DNA from: Nitrospira sp.
Lineage (GTDB): Bacteria > Nitrospirota > Nitrospiria > Nitrospirales > Nitrospiraceae
Length of the DNA stretch: 5,359 bases
NCBI GenBank assembly: GCA_029858925.1
Contig: JAOUEB010000127.1
Coordinates: 1-5,359, forward strand
Direction: 5' to 3'
Every line of letters begins with the position of its first letter. The stretch's first letter is position 1. Positions 1 through 5,358 of this stretch are shown in pieces. A model generated the notes under the pieces. The model saw nothing but the letters and a program-made list of their open reading frames with translations, was not told the DNA's origin and ran no database searches. The translations under genes and the position numbers were made by a program.

Positions 1-397
1 CGCTGAGCTGGAAGAACTGCCATCCTTCGCTCTTGAGCGACTCAACGGTGCGTCGGTAGTGGCGCCATCGTTCGCCATAGTGAAAGAATTCTTCCACGGC
101 GGCGCTCAGCGCCACCAGGAGGCTGACGATGAACGTGATCGTTTGAATCATAGTCGCAGCGCCACCGCCGACATTCTGACTGACCAGCGCGGGCACAATC
201 ACGCCCCCGATGATCGTCGTCAGACGCAGGATGTTATGCCGCAGAACGGAACTCCAGGCCTTCTCATCCATCCAGATGACCTGTTCCAACCACCGCGCCT
301 GGAGGAACTGCTTGTTCAGCTCCGGCAACTCCAGCGCCTCAATGAGCTTGCCCATCTCGGCCCGCAACTTCTGATGATCCGTCGGCTTCTTCAACAT
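1..397 (-). CDS. DUF4231/SLATT-like two-helix membrane protein, C-terminus cut by window edge
   Basis: The frame is open from an ATG at 397 down to base 1, giving 132 residues with no stop, so the gene continues beyond the left edge. The protein starts MLKKPTDHQKLR. It has a soluble N-terminal segment with RWLEQVIWMDEKA at residues 35-47, a hydrophobic helix at about 56-73 (ending IVPALVS), a short Gly-rich turn (NVGGG, 75-79) and a second hydrophobic helix at about 83-101. An aromatic/basic tail follows (FFHYGERWRHYRR 104-116, EGWQFFQLS 124-132). This layout and the tail match what I know of DUF4231, a 2TM family related to the SLATT effectors predicted to form membrane pores in nucleotide-signalled conflict systems. 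The assignment is from memory of the family pattern. The gene lies 62 bases downstream of the TIR-FGE gene on the same strand, with no obvious promoter between, so the two are probably cotranscribed. The family is fairly sure; the pore function is inference. Confidence 0.75.
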   Translation of the reverse strand, partial: MLKKPTDHQKLRAEMGKLIEALELPELNKQFLQARWLEQVIWMDEKAWSSVLRHNILRLTTIIGGVIVPALVSQNVGGGAATMIQTITFIVSLLVALSAAVEEFFHYGERWRHYRRTVESLKSEGWQFFQLS

Positions 398-400
398 GGT

Positions 401-406
401 TTCCTC
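401..406 (-). promoter_or_regulatory. Ribosome-binding site of the DUF4231-like gene
   Basis: GAGGAA on the minus strand lies three bases before the ATG at 397. It supports this start, although the spacing is slightly short. Confidence 0.55.
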
Positions 407-426
407 ACAAGAAAGAATTCAGATAT

Positions 427-470
427 AGAGCAAAGGGTAAAAGAACAAAGAGTAAAGGGTTAGGGCTCAA
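427..470. repeat. Imperfect 22-bp tandem repeat between TIR-FGE and DUF4231 genes
   Basis: On the plus strand AGAGCAAAGGGT (427-438) recurs as AGAGTAAAGGGT (449-460), a 22-base period. By eye 16 of 22 positions agree across the two units 427-448 and 449-470. On the coding (minus) strand the tract is pyrimidine-rich. The second unit overlaps the TIR-FGE stop codon (TAA, 462-460). Function unknown; it could be simple slippage or a binding site in the mRNA between the two genes. Confidence 0.5.
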
Positions 471-1668
471 GGTCCTGGGCAAGACGAAAGCCGATGTAGT
501 TGAGCCGGTAGTCGGCGTAGAGCCCGTACCGGGAAGATGCACGCAAGAACTCCGACTGATCGAACCAGGACCCGCCCCGGATCACGCGCAGGCCCTGGCT
601 TTTGTCATACCAGCTCGCACACCACTCCCACACGTTTCCCGCCATGTCGTAGCAGCCGTAGGGACTGACCCCCTTGGGATACTGAGTGACCGGGGTGGCC
701 TGCTCAAAACCAGATTCAGAACTGTTACATCGAGCCTGGTCGAACTCTTCGCCCCAAGGATACTGGCGCCCGTCTTCACCTCGTGCCGCTTTTTCCCACT
801 CCTGCTCGGTGGGGAGACGCTTGCCCGCCCATTTGGAGAAGGCTTCTGCTTCGTAGTAGCTCACGCCCACAACGGGGTGATCGGCCTTGTTCCATTTTGC
901 GTCATTCCAATATTCGGGGCTTGTGATGTTCTTCTTCGTCTTCCACTTCCACCCTTCGGGTGACCAGTAGGCCTGATTGTTGTAGCCAGCTGCTGAAACA
1001 AAGGCCCGATACTTCTCATTCGTCACGGGGTACCTGTCGATCCAATAGTCATGATCAATCGTCTCACGAGTTTTCTCGTCGCCATACAGGAACGGCCCTT
1101 TGGGCACTTTCACCATGTCCGGTGGTGTGGCAGGGGCGACTGACTTTGTCTCCTTGAGAACAGGCTTGGATTGGTTGTCCGATTTCGTCTGAGGCTCGCT
1201 TAAGCCAGAAATCTGTTGCCTGAGGTACTCGATCAAGCGATCCATGTCCCGATGAAAATCGGGATCAGGGCGAACGACGGTGCCATGACGGTACGACAAA
1301 TCTTGAATGCTGGCCGGAAGCCGATCAGCCGGTGGGATTGACGCCCCTCCGACGAGCACCGGAATGATTGGAATGTCCCGTTTCAATGCCGACTCGACTT
1401 CAATCCGCACGAAATCGCCTGGCTCTTCAAGTCTGGACTTGCCCTTTCGGCCTTTTACCTTCATCCAGTTTCGCTCAATCACGGCGAGGAACACGCCGCA
1501 CTTGGCCACCTGCTCATCCAGATACTTGCGAAAGTCCACGCCATAGGGCATGGAATCCACATCCTTGAAGACGGCCTCTCGCCCAAACTGCACAACGAGC
1601 CGGTCGTAGATCCGCCCCGTGACATCGGCGCTATCCTCTCGACGATACGAAATAAGGATCTTGCTCAT
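460..1668 (-). CDS. TIR domain-FGE/SUMF1-like fusion protein
   Basis: 402 residues. Residues 3-150 are a TIR_2-type domain: it opens ILISYRRED, then GRIYDRL (18-24), VFKDVDSMPYGVDFR (33-47), LAVIERNW (61-68) and DFVRIEVESAL (85-95). By analogy with TIR NAD-cleaving enzymes, E90 is the likely catalytic glutamate. A polar linker (152-183, rich in Ser, Lys, Pro and Gln) leads to an FGE-sulfatase (SUMF1/EgtB/PvdO-like, C-type-lectin fold) domain at 184-402. That domain has VTNEKYRAF (215-223), HPVVGVSYYEAEAF (264-277), KRLPTEQEWEKAARG (283-297), YPWG, DMAGNVWEW (341-349), RGGSW (364-368) and IGFRLA (392-397). The two copper-binding cysteines of true FGE are absent: D370 and L375 stand where human C336 and C341 align. 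Sulfatase activation is therefore unlikely, and ligand binding or another chemistry is more plausible. No signal peptide is seen, so it is probably cytoplasmic. The first gene of a likely operon with the DUF4231-like gene. The domain calls are firm; a defence role is inference. The start at 1668 has no clear Shine-Dalgarno sequence but begins exactly at the TIR beta-A strand. Confidence 0.93.
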   Translation of the reverse strand: MSKILISYRREDSADVTGRIYDRLVVQFGREAVFKDVDSMPYGVDFRKYLDEQVAKCGVFLAVIERNWMKVKGRKGKSRLEEPGDFVRIEVESALKRDIPIIPVLVGGASIPPADRLPASIQDLSYRHGTVVRPDPDFHRDMDRLIEYLRQQISGLSEPQTKSDNQSKPVLKETKSVAPATPPDMVKVPKGPFLYGDEKTRETIDHDYWIDRYPVTNEKYRAFVSAAGYNNQAYWSPEGWKWKTKKNITSPEYWNDAKWNKADHPVVGVSYYEAEAFSKWAGKRLPTEQEWEKAARGEDGRQYPWGEEFDQARCNSSESGFEQATPVTQYPKGVSPYGCYDMAGNVWEWCASWYDKSQGLRVIRGGSWFDQSEFLRASSRYGLYADYRLNYIGFRLAQDLEP

Positions 1669-1709
1669 GGCTGCGAAAAGCTGGGCTGCCCCTCGGGTTG
1701 CGGAACGCG

Positions 1710-1738
1710 AGTGTATCTCTCTGCCGAACTTCAGTCAA
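1710..1738 (-). promoter_or_regulatory. Predicted sigma-70-type promoter of the TIR-FGE gene
   Basis: On the minus strand TTGACT (1738-1733) and TACACT (1715-1710) are separated by 17 bases. Transcription would start near 1703, about 35 bases before the ATG at 1668. Its position downstream of the methyltransferase stop (1848) suggests the TIR-FGE pair is a separate transcription unit. The rest of the 1669-1847 gap shows no gene and no convincing terminator. Confidence 0.55.
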
Positions 1739-1847
1739 TTCGCCTTCCGCAGGAGGGTCCAATTATCGATCTTGTTGGAATTTGGGATATGGAACGGGAG
1801 GGCCGCCCTACTGACAACAAAGCCTATTCACCCATCCTGGCCACACG

Positions 1848-2492
1848 TCACGTTTTCCGCCTCACCACTAGAATCCCATCACGAATCGTGACCAGCACGG
1901 CGGTCACACGAGAATCGTTCGCCACCGTCCGGTTCAACTCCTGGATCACAGCCGTCCGCTCATCCGGTGGCGGCTGTTTCAGCACCTCGCCGCTCCAGAG
2001 GACGTTGTCGATTAGGATCACCCCGTTCGGAGCAAGCAGATCCAGCGCACGCCGATAGTAATTCAGGTAGTTGGCTTTGTCGGCATCGATGAAAATAAGG
2101 TCGAACGGACCGGCGAGCGCCTGCATCGTCTCCAACGCCGGCCCCATGCGAATCTCGATCTTCTTCCCAATTGATGCCTGCGCAAAATATCGCCGGGCCA
2201 CCGCCGCTGACTCCTCATCGACCTCGCAGGTGATGACGGTCCCCCGATCCGGAATCGCCTCAGCAAAACAAAGGGCGCTATAGCCGGTGAACATTCCGAC
2301 TTCGAGCACCCTGGTGGCGCCCACCAGTTGAGCCATCATCTTGAGAAACGCCCCTTCCAGCGGGCCGACCAACATCTGGGCATACTCCATCGTCCGCTGA
2401 GTTTCTTCCCTGAGCGCCCGGCAAATGGCTGTCTCCGGCATGGAATGGGCCTGGGCATAGGCTTCGATGTCGGGGAGCACAAGCGATCTCAT
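1848..2492 (-). CDS. Class I SAM-dependent O-methyltransferase (CCoAOMT/COMT-like, family 3)
   Basis: 214 residues from ATG 2492, the usual length for bacterial Methyltransf_3 enzymes, which transfer a methyl group from S-adenosylmethionine to catechol-type hydroxyls with a divalent metal. Visible motifs are VLEVGMFTGYS (62-72, SAM-binding motif I), VITCEVD (86-92, acidic residue E90 for the SAM ribose), FIDADKANY (134-142) and IDNVLWSGEV (161-170). D136, D162 and N163 match the metal ligands of COMT (D141, D169, N170), and K139 matches the catalytic lysine, so the enzyme looks intact. The reading frame is open 57 residues further upstream to 2663. That extension overlaps the carboxypeptidase gene, lacks family resemblance and has no good ribosome site, whereas ATG 2492 has AAGGA six bases before it. 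Cytoplasmic; the true substrate cannot be told from sequence. It is divergent from the carboxypeptidase gene and upstream of, but probably not cotranscribed with, TIR-FGE. Confidence 0.92.
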   Translation of the reverse strand: MRSLVLPDIEAYAQAHSMPETAICRALREETQRTMEYAQMLVGPLEGAFLKMMAQLVGATRVLEVGMFTGYSALCFAEAIPDRGTVITCEVDEESAAVARRYFAQASIGKKIEIRMGPALETMQALAGPFDLIFIDADKANYLNYYRRALDLLAPNGVILIDNVLWSGEVLKQPPPDERTAVIQELNRTVANDSRVTAVLVTIRDGILVVRRKT

Positions 2493-2498
2493 CGTCGA

Positions 2499-2503
2499 TC
2501 CTT
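2499..2503 (-). promoter_or_regulatory. Ribosome-binding site deciding the methyltransferase start
   Basis: AAGGA on the minus strand (within GAAAGGAT, 2505-2498) sits six bases before ATG 2492. It favours the 214-residue form over the longer open frame starting at 2663. Confidence 0.7.
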
Positions 2504-2575
2504 TCAGTGGTTTGAAAAATACCAGCGCGGTTGCGTAGACTGGCGGCTCAGAGCTGATTGCCGCACGCCGGACTG

Positions 2576-2606
2576 TAGTATAAGCCAAGAGGAGACCTCG
2601 CTTGAA
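2576..2606. promoter_or_regulatory. Possible overlapping divergent promoter elements, methyltransferase / carboxypeptidase
   Basis: The stretch around 2576-2584 reads TAGTATAAG on the plus strand. It offers a -10-like TAGTAT (2576-2581) for the carboxypeptidase and, on the minus strand, TATACT (2582-2577) for the methyltransferase. The -35 regions are weak: minus-strand TTCAAG at 2606-2601 with an 18-base spacer, and nothing convincing on the plus strand. The methyltransferase leader would be about 78 bases and the carboxypeptidase leader about 14. Tentative. Confidence 0.3.
2590..2594 (+). promoter_or_regulatory. Ribosome-binding site deciding the carboxypeptidase TTG start
   Basis: AGGAG (within AGAGGAG, 2588-2594) lies seven bases before TTG 2602. 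That is ideal spacing and the main reason for accepting the non-ATG start. Confidence 0.75.
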
Positions 2607-4134
2607 GACCATCGCCGCCTTAGAGCCCTTGACGATCAGACTCCTTGAAATCCAACGCATCAATAGCGCCGCTTCAGTGCTGTCCTGGGATCAGGAGACC
2701 TACATGCCGGGCGGCGGGGGAGCCGCGCGTGCCGAACAAATCGCCGTCCTGCAAGGCTTGGCCCACCAGAAGCTCGTGTCCCCGGACATTGAAAAGCTTT
2801 TGTCACAATGGGTCGATCCTACGACGGGTCACGCCTCCGACCAGCCCGGCGACCTGTGGGATGAACCGTCTCGATCGTTGCTGCGGGAGGTCTGGCGGGA
2901 TTTCAGCCGGGCCAAGAAGCTTCCTTCCGATTTTGTGACGACCTTGAGCCGGGAATGTTCGCTTGCGCAACAAGTATGGACCAAGGCCAAAGAACAGAAC
3001 GCCTTCGCCCTGTTTCTCCCAAACCTCCGCACCGTCCTATCGCTCAAGCGCGAGGAAGCCCAGTACCTCGGCTATACGGATTCGCCCTACAATGCCCTTC
3101 TGGACGTCTATGAACCGGGCTCCACGATCGCCGCGCTTCAGCCCATCTTCGCCCAGCTGAAGGCCCGCCTCGTCCCGCTGCTGAGGCGAATTACCGAGAG
3201 CCACGTTCGGATCGACGATAGTATCCTCCGACACTCGTATGATCAGACTCGGCAACTGGAGTTCGGGCGCCTGGTCCTGACTGCCATGGGTTATGACTTT
3301 GAGCGCGGCCGGCTGGATCTTTCGTCCCATCCGTTCACAACCTCGTTTCATCCGACCGACGTACGGGTGACCACTCGCGTCTTTGAGCACGAACTCCAAT
3401 CCTGCCTCTTCAGCTGCATCCATGAAGGCGGGCATGGGCTCTACGACCAGGGGCTCGATCAGCGGTATTTCGGCACGCCGCTGGGCGATTCGGTCTCGCT
3501 CGGCATTCACGAGAGCCAATCCCGCCTGTGGGAGAATTGCGTCGGGCGCTCCCGTCCGTTTTGGCGCTTCTTCTATCCGATTCTGCAACAGACATTTCCC
3601 GATCAACTGAGGAGCGTGGACGCCGAACGATTTTACGCCGCCATCAACTGCGTGAAACCGTCGTTCATCCGCGTGGAAGCGGACGAGCTGACCTATAATC
3701 TCCACATCATGCTGCGCTTCGAGATTGAGCGGGACCTCGTCGAAGGCAAGGTGCAACCCGAAGACCTGCCCGCCCTGTGGAACCGAAAGATGGAGGAGTA
3801 TCTGGGGATCACGCCGACATCCGATGCGGAAGGGGTGCTCCAGGACGTCCATTGGTCGTTCGGCGCCTTCGGCTACTTCCCAACCTATACGCTGGGCAAC
3901 CTCTATTCCGTGCAATTCTTCGAGCAGGCCAAACTGGAAATTCCCGGTCTGGAAGAAAGCATCGCCGCAGGGGAATTGTTGGGATTGCGCCGCTGGTTGG
4001 AACAGAAGATTCACCGCTGGGGCCGCATGTTTACCCCGGACCACCTGGCCCGACGCGTCACCGGCAACGCAATCAGTCCCGACCCGTTCCTCTCGTACGT
4101 GGAAAAGAAATACGGCGAGATCTACCAGCTCTGA
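2602..4134 (+). CDS. M32-family metallocarboxypeptidase (thermostable carboxypeptidase Taq-like)
   Basis: 510 residues, the normal size for M32 enzymes, which remove single residues from peptide C-termini in the cytoplasm using one divalent metal (Zn or Co). All the family's signature motifs are present in order: HPF (243-245), DVRVT (253-257), HEGGH (274-278, the HEXXH zinc site), HESQ (303-306), IRVEAD (356-361) and GVLQDVHW (411-418), followed by GAFGYFPTY (421-429). H274 and H278 with E304, thirty residues after H274, form the metal site as in Pyrococcus carboxypeptidase; E275 is the general base. No signal peptide is seen. It starts at TTG 2602 with a strong ribosome site; the N-terminus (LLEIQRINSAASVLSWDQETYMP) aligns with the family from about residue 14, so little or nothing is missing. 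Probable role: general peptide turnover. Its 3' end overlaps the convergent gene by 13 bases (4122-4134), with no terminator visible between them. Confidence 0.96.
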   Translation: MKTIAALEPLTIRLLEIQRINSAASVLSWDQETYMPGGGGAARAEQIAVLQGLAHQKLVSPDIEKLLSQWVDPTTGHASDQPGDLWDEPSRSLLREVWRDFSRAKKLPSDFVTTLSRECSLAQQVWTKAKEQNAFALFLPNLRTVLSLKREEAQYLGYTDSPYNALLDVYEPGSTIAALQPIFAQLKARLVPLLRRITESHVRIDDSILRHSYDQTRQLEFGRLVLTAMGYDFERGRLDLSSHPFTTSFHPTDVRVTTRVFEHELQSCLFSCIHEGGHGLYDQGLDQRYFGTPLGDSVSLGIHESQSRLWENCVGRSRPFWRFFYPILQQTFPDQLRSVDAERFYAAINCVKPSFIRVEADELTYNLHIMLRFEIERDLVEGKVQPEDLPALWNRKMEEYLGITPTSDAEGVLQDVHWSFGAFGYFPTYTLGNLYSVQFFEQAKLEIPGLEESIAAGELLGLRRWLEQKIHRWGRMFTPDHLARRVTGNAISPDPFLSYVEKKYGEIYQL

Positions 4135-4718
4135 ACGTTCGAGGATGCCTTGCCGTCATAGCCCATCGCCGCATTCAACTTGGCCAGCAGCGCAGGCGGA
4201 CAGGTGAATTCAGCCTGTACATCAATCCGGTCGGGCACGAGGAGCGTGGTATGAAACGTGATATCCCGAATCGGAATTTTGAATTCGGGTTGCTGCGGCG
4301 TGCTCAGCTCCACCGCCTCGACGGAGTTGGTGATCGCGCCGCTATCCTGCGGCCCATAGACGGACACGACGGCGTCGACGATCTCTTTGACCTTCTCATT
4401 GGTCTCTACCCCTTCGATCGCCGTCAGGAGCAGCGGAATCACCTCGTCCTTGGCCTGATCGGATAAGGTGAAATTCTCGATCCGACCCTTTCGGCGAAGC
4501 GACGTGAGATCGTTATCGAGATCTTTGCTGAACGCGCCATAGGCAAACCGGAAGAATTCAAAGTGCAACCCCTTGAATCCTTTCCCGAATGTTTGGAGTT
4601 CGCACAGGAAGCATAACTGCTGCAGCTTGACATCGCTCAACAGACCATACGGCTCCGCCAGGTGCAGCACATAGGAAAGGAGCGAGCGATCAACGGTAAT
4701 CTGGTTCGGTGTTCTCAT
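4122..4718 (-). CDS. Panacea/DUF4065-like protein (possible orphan antitoxin-type)
   Basis: 198 residues. I recognise the pattern only distantly. The N-terminal third has KLQQLCFLCEL (31-41) followed by FEFFRFAYGAFSKDLDNDL (53-71). This resembles the 'KLQKLLYF ... YGPF...L' core of the Panacea/DUF4065 (SocA/GepA-like) family, which supplies antitoxins to diverse toxins and occurs in phage-linked genes. The middle (88-122) looks helical. The C-terminal part (145-190) is predicted-strand-like (FKIPIRDITFHTTLLVP) and ends in CPPALLAKLNAAMGYDG; I do not know this part. There is no signal peptide or membrane segment. The start at ATG 4718 is supported by GAGG seven bases upstream and by a strong promoter. 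No toxin gene adjoins it: the neighbours are the convergent carboxypeptidase and the divergent Fur-like regulator. It could equally be a stand-alone regulator or adaptor. Gene certain, family tentative. Confidence 0.8.
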   Translation of the reverse strand: MRTPNQITVDRSLLSYVLHLAEPYGLLSDVKLQQLCFLCELQTFGKGFKGLHFEFFRFAYGAFSKDLDNDLTSLRRKGRIENFTLSDQAKDEVIPLLLTAIEGVETNEKVKEIVDAVVSVYGPQDSGAITNSVEAVELSTPQQPEFKIPIRDITFHTTLLVPDRIDVQAEFTCPPALLAKLNAAMGYDGKASSNVQSW

Positions 4719-4750
4719 GGCGTCGCCTCAATCAGATCAAGCGGTCCTGC

Positions 4751-4779
4751 ACTATAGACAGACCATGAAGGATCGTCAA
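4751..4779 (-). promoter_or_regulatory. Predicted sigma-70-type promoter of the Panacea-like gene
   Basis: On the minus strand TTGACG (4779-4774) and TATAGT (4756-4751) are separated by 17 bases, each one mismatch from consensus. This is the best promoter match in the window. Transcription would start near 4744, giving a leader of about 25 bases with the GAGG ribosome site. Confidence 0.7.
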
Positions 4780-4803
4780 ACCTGTTTGCCGTACCCTATG
4801 CTC

Positions 4804-4833
4804 TTGACCCTTATGGCCCGTTTCGTCTTTAAT
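4804..4833 (+). promoter_or_regulatory. Predicted sigma-70-type promoter of the Fur-like gene
   Basis: TTGACC (4804-4809) and TTTAAT (4828-4833) have an 18-base spacer. Transcription would start near 4840, about 25 bases before ATG 4866. A direct repeat ATGGCCC (4813-4819 and 4832-4838) lies across the spacer and the -10 element. No classical Fur box is visible here. Confidence 0.5.
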
Positions 4834-4865
4834 GGCCCTTCCTAAGAGGAATAAGGCCGGCCGCC

Positions 4866-5297
4866 ATGTCGAAGCATCAAAAAGAAATCACAGCGCTGAA
4901 AGAGCATCTCGGGAAACATCAGCTGAAATGCACCCGCCAACGCGAGCTGATTCTTGATGCCTTTCTCAAGCAAGAGCACATCACCGCGGAAGAGCTGTAT
5001 CACCAGTTGGCGAAAAAAGATCCGCATTTGGGGCTCGCGACGATCTACCGCACGCTCAACCTCTTTTGCGAAGCCGGTCTGGCGCAGGCGCGCCACTTCG
5101 GCACGCAGACCCAATACGACAACGTCTCTCATAAAGGCCACCACGACCACCTCATCTGCACCGGCTGCGGAAAGATCGTGGAGTTCGAAAACTGCGACAT
5201 CGAACGGCTTCAGGAAGAGGTGGCCGCCCGCAACGGCTTCACCATCAAGACCCACCGCCTAGAACTCTACGGCCTCTGTTCCCGCTGTCATCATTGA
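4866..5297 (+). CDS. Fur/PerR-family metal-responsive transcriptional regulator
   Basis: 143 residues, normal Fur length. The N-terminal winged helix-turn-helix includes CTRQRELILDAF (22-33), AEELYHQL (41-48) and the recognition helix region LATIYRTLNLFCEAGL (57-72). The C-terminal dimerisation/metal domain carries HHDHLICTGCG (92-102) and LYGLCSRC (134-141). C98/C101 and C138/C141 form a CxxC pair set for the structural zinc. Likely regulatory metal ligands are H38, D85, H93, H95 and E106, with E113 and H130 as in the second Fur site. The Asp at 85 is PerR-like, whereas the Glu at 106 (PerR has the peroxide-critical Asp104) is Fur-like, so iron or another metal is the safer guess than peroxide. 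It acts in the cytoplasm as a dimeric repressor. The start at 4866 has AAGG nine bases upstream; GAGGA at 4846-4850 is too far. It is divergent from the Panacea-like gene and probably followed by another plus-strand gene. Which Fur subtype it is cannot be settled here. Confidence 0.94.
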   Translation: MSKHQKEITALKEHLGKHQLKCTRQRELILDAFLKQEHITAEELYHQLAKKDPHLGLATIYRTLNLFCEAGLAQARHFGTQTQYDNVSHKGHHDHLICTGCGKIVEFENCDIERLQEEVAARNGFTIKTHRLELYGLCSRCHH

Positions 5298-5322
5298 CCG
5301 CCGCCAATTTTTTTGGTATCTT
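5294..5322 (+). promoter_or_regulatory. Possible promoter of the next gene, overlapping the Fur-like stop codon
   Basis: TTGACC (5294-5299, spanning the TGA stop at 5295-5297) and TATCTT (5317-5322) are 17 bases apart. The spacer contains seven T's (5308-5314) with no hairpin before them, so this tract is not a terminator. The AT-rich leader to 5359 contains no start codon. Confidence 0.4.
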
Positions 5323-5352
5323 TTTGAGAGGATTTATCAATTTCAATTTAAC

Positions 5353-5358
5353 GAAAGG
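5353..5358 (+). promoter_or_regulatory. Ribosome-binding site of a gene starting just past the right edge
   Basis: GAAAGG at 5353-5358 is the last clear signal in the window. A start codon would be expected within about ten bases beyond 5359. The gene itself is not visible. Confidence 0.4.

Noticed and set aside
59..463. Plus-strand open frame of 134 codons at the left end
   Set aside because: It lies antisense to the DUF4231-like gene, whose hydrophobic helices and ribosome site are clear; the product is polar and resembles nothing.
1785..1815. GC-rich inverted repeat (GGGAGGGCCGCCC) after the methyltransferase as a terminator
   Set aside because: The self-complementary part leaves almost no loop and there is no following T-run on the minus strand.
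2493..2663. 57-residue N-terminal extension of the O-methyltransferase
   Set aside because: It runs into the carboxypeptidase gene, is not family-like, and ATG 2492 has the better ribosome site.
3037..4044. Long minus-strand open frame (335 codons) inside the carboxypeptidase gene
   Set aside because: The plus strand encodes all M32 motifs in this interval; the antisense frame is a by-product of GC-rich codon use.
3777..4466. Plus-strand open frame (229 codons) bridging the carboxypeptidase 3' end and the Panacea-like gene
   Set aside because: It overlaps two well-supported genes in other frames and has no recognisable domain or start signal.
4842..5255. Minus-strand open frame (137 codons) antisense to the Fur-like gene
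   Set aside because: The plus-strand Fur family protein is unmistakable; this is its shadow.
5308..5314. T7 tract after the Fur-like gene as a rho-independent terminator
   Set aside because: No GC-rich inverted repeat precedes it; it falls within a plausible promoter spacer.
5326..5350. Fur or PerR box in the AT-rich leader at the right edge
   Set aside because: Only about half of the positions fit the 7-1-7 Fur consensus, not above what AT-rich sequence gives by chance.
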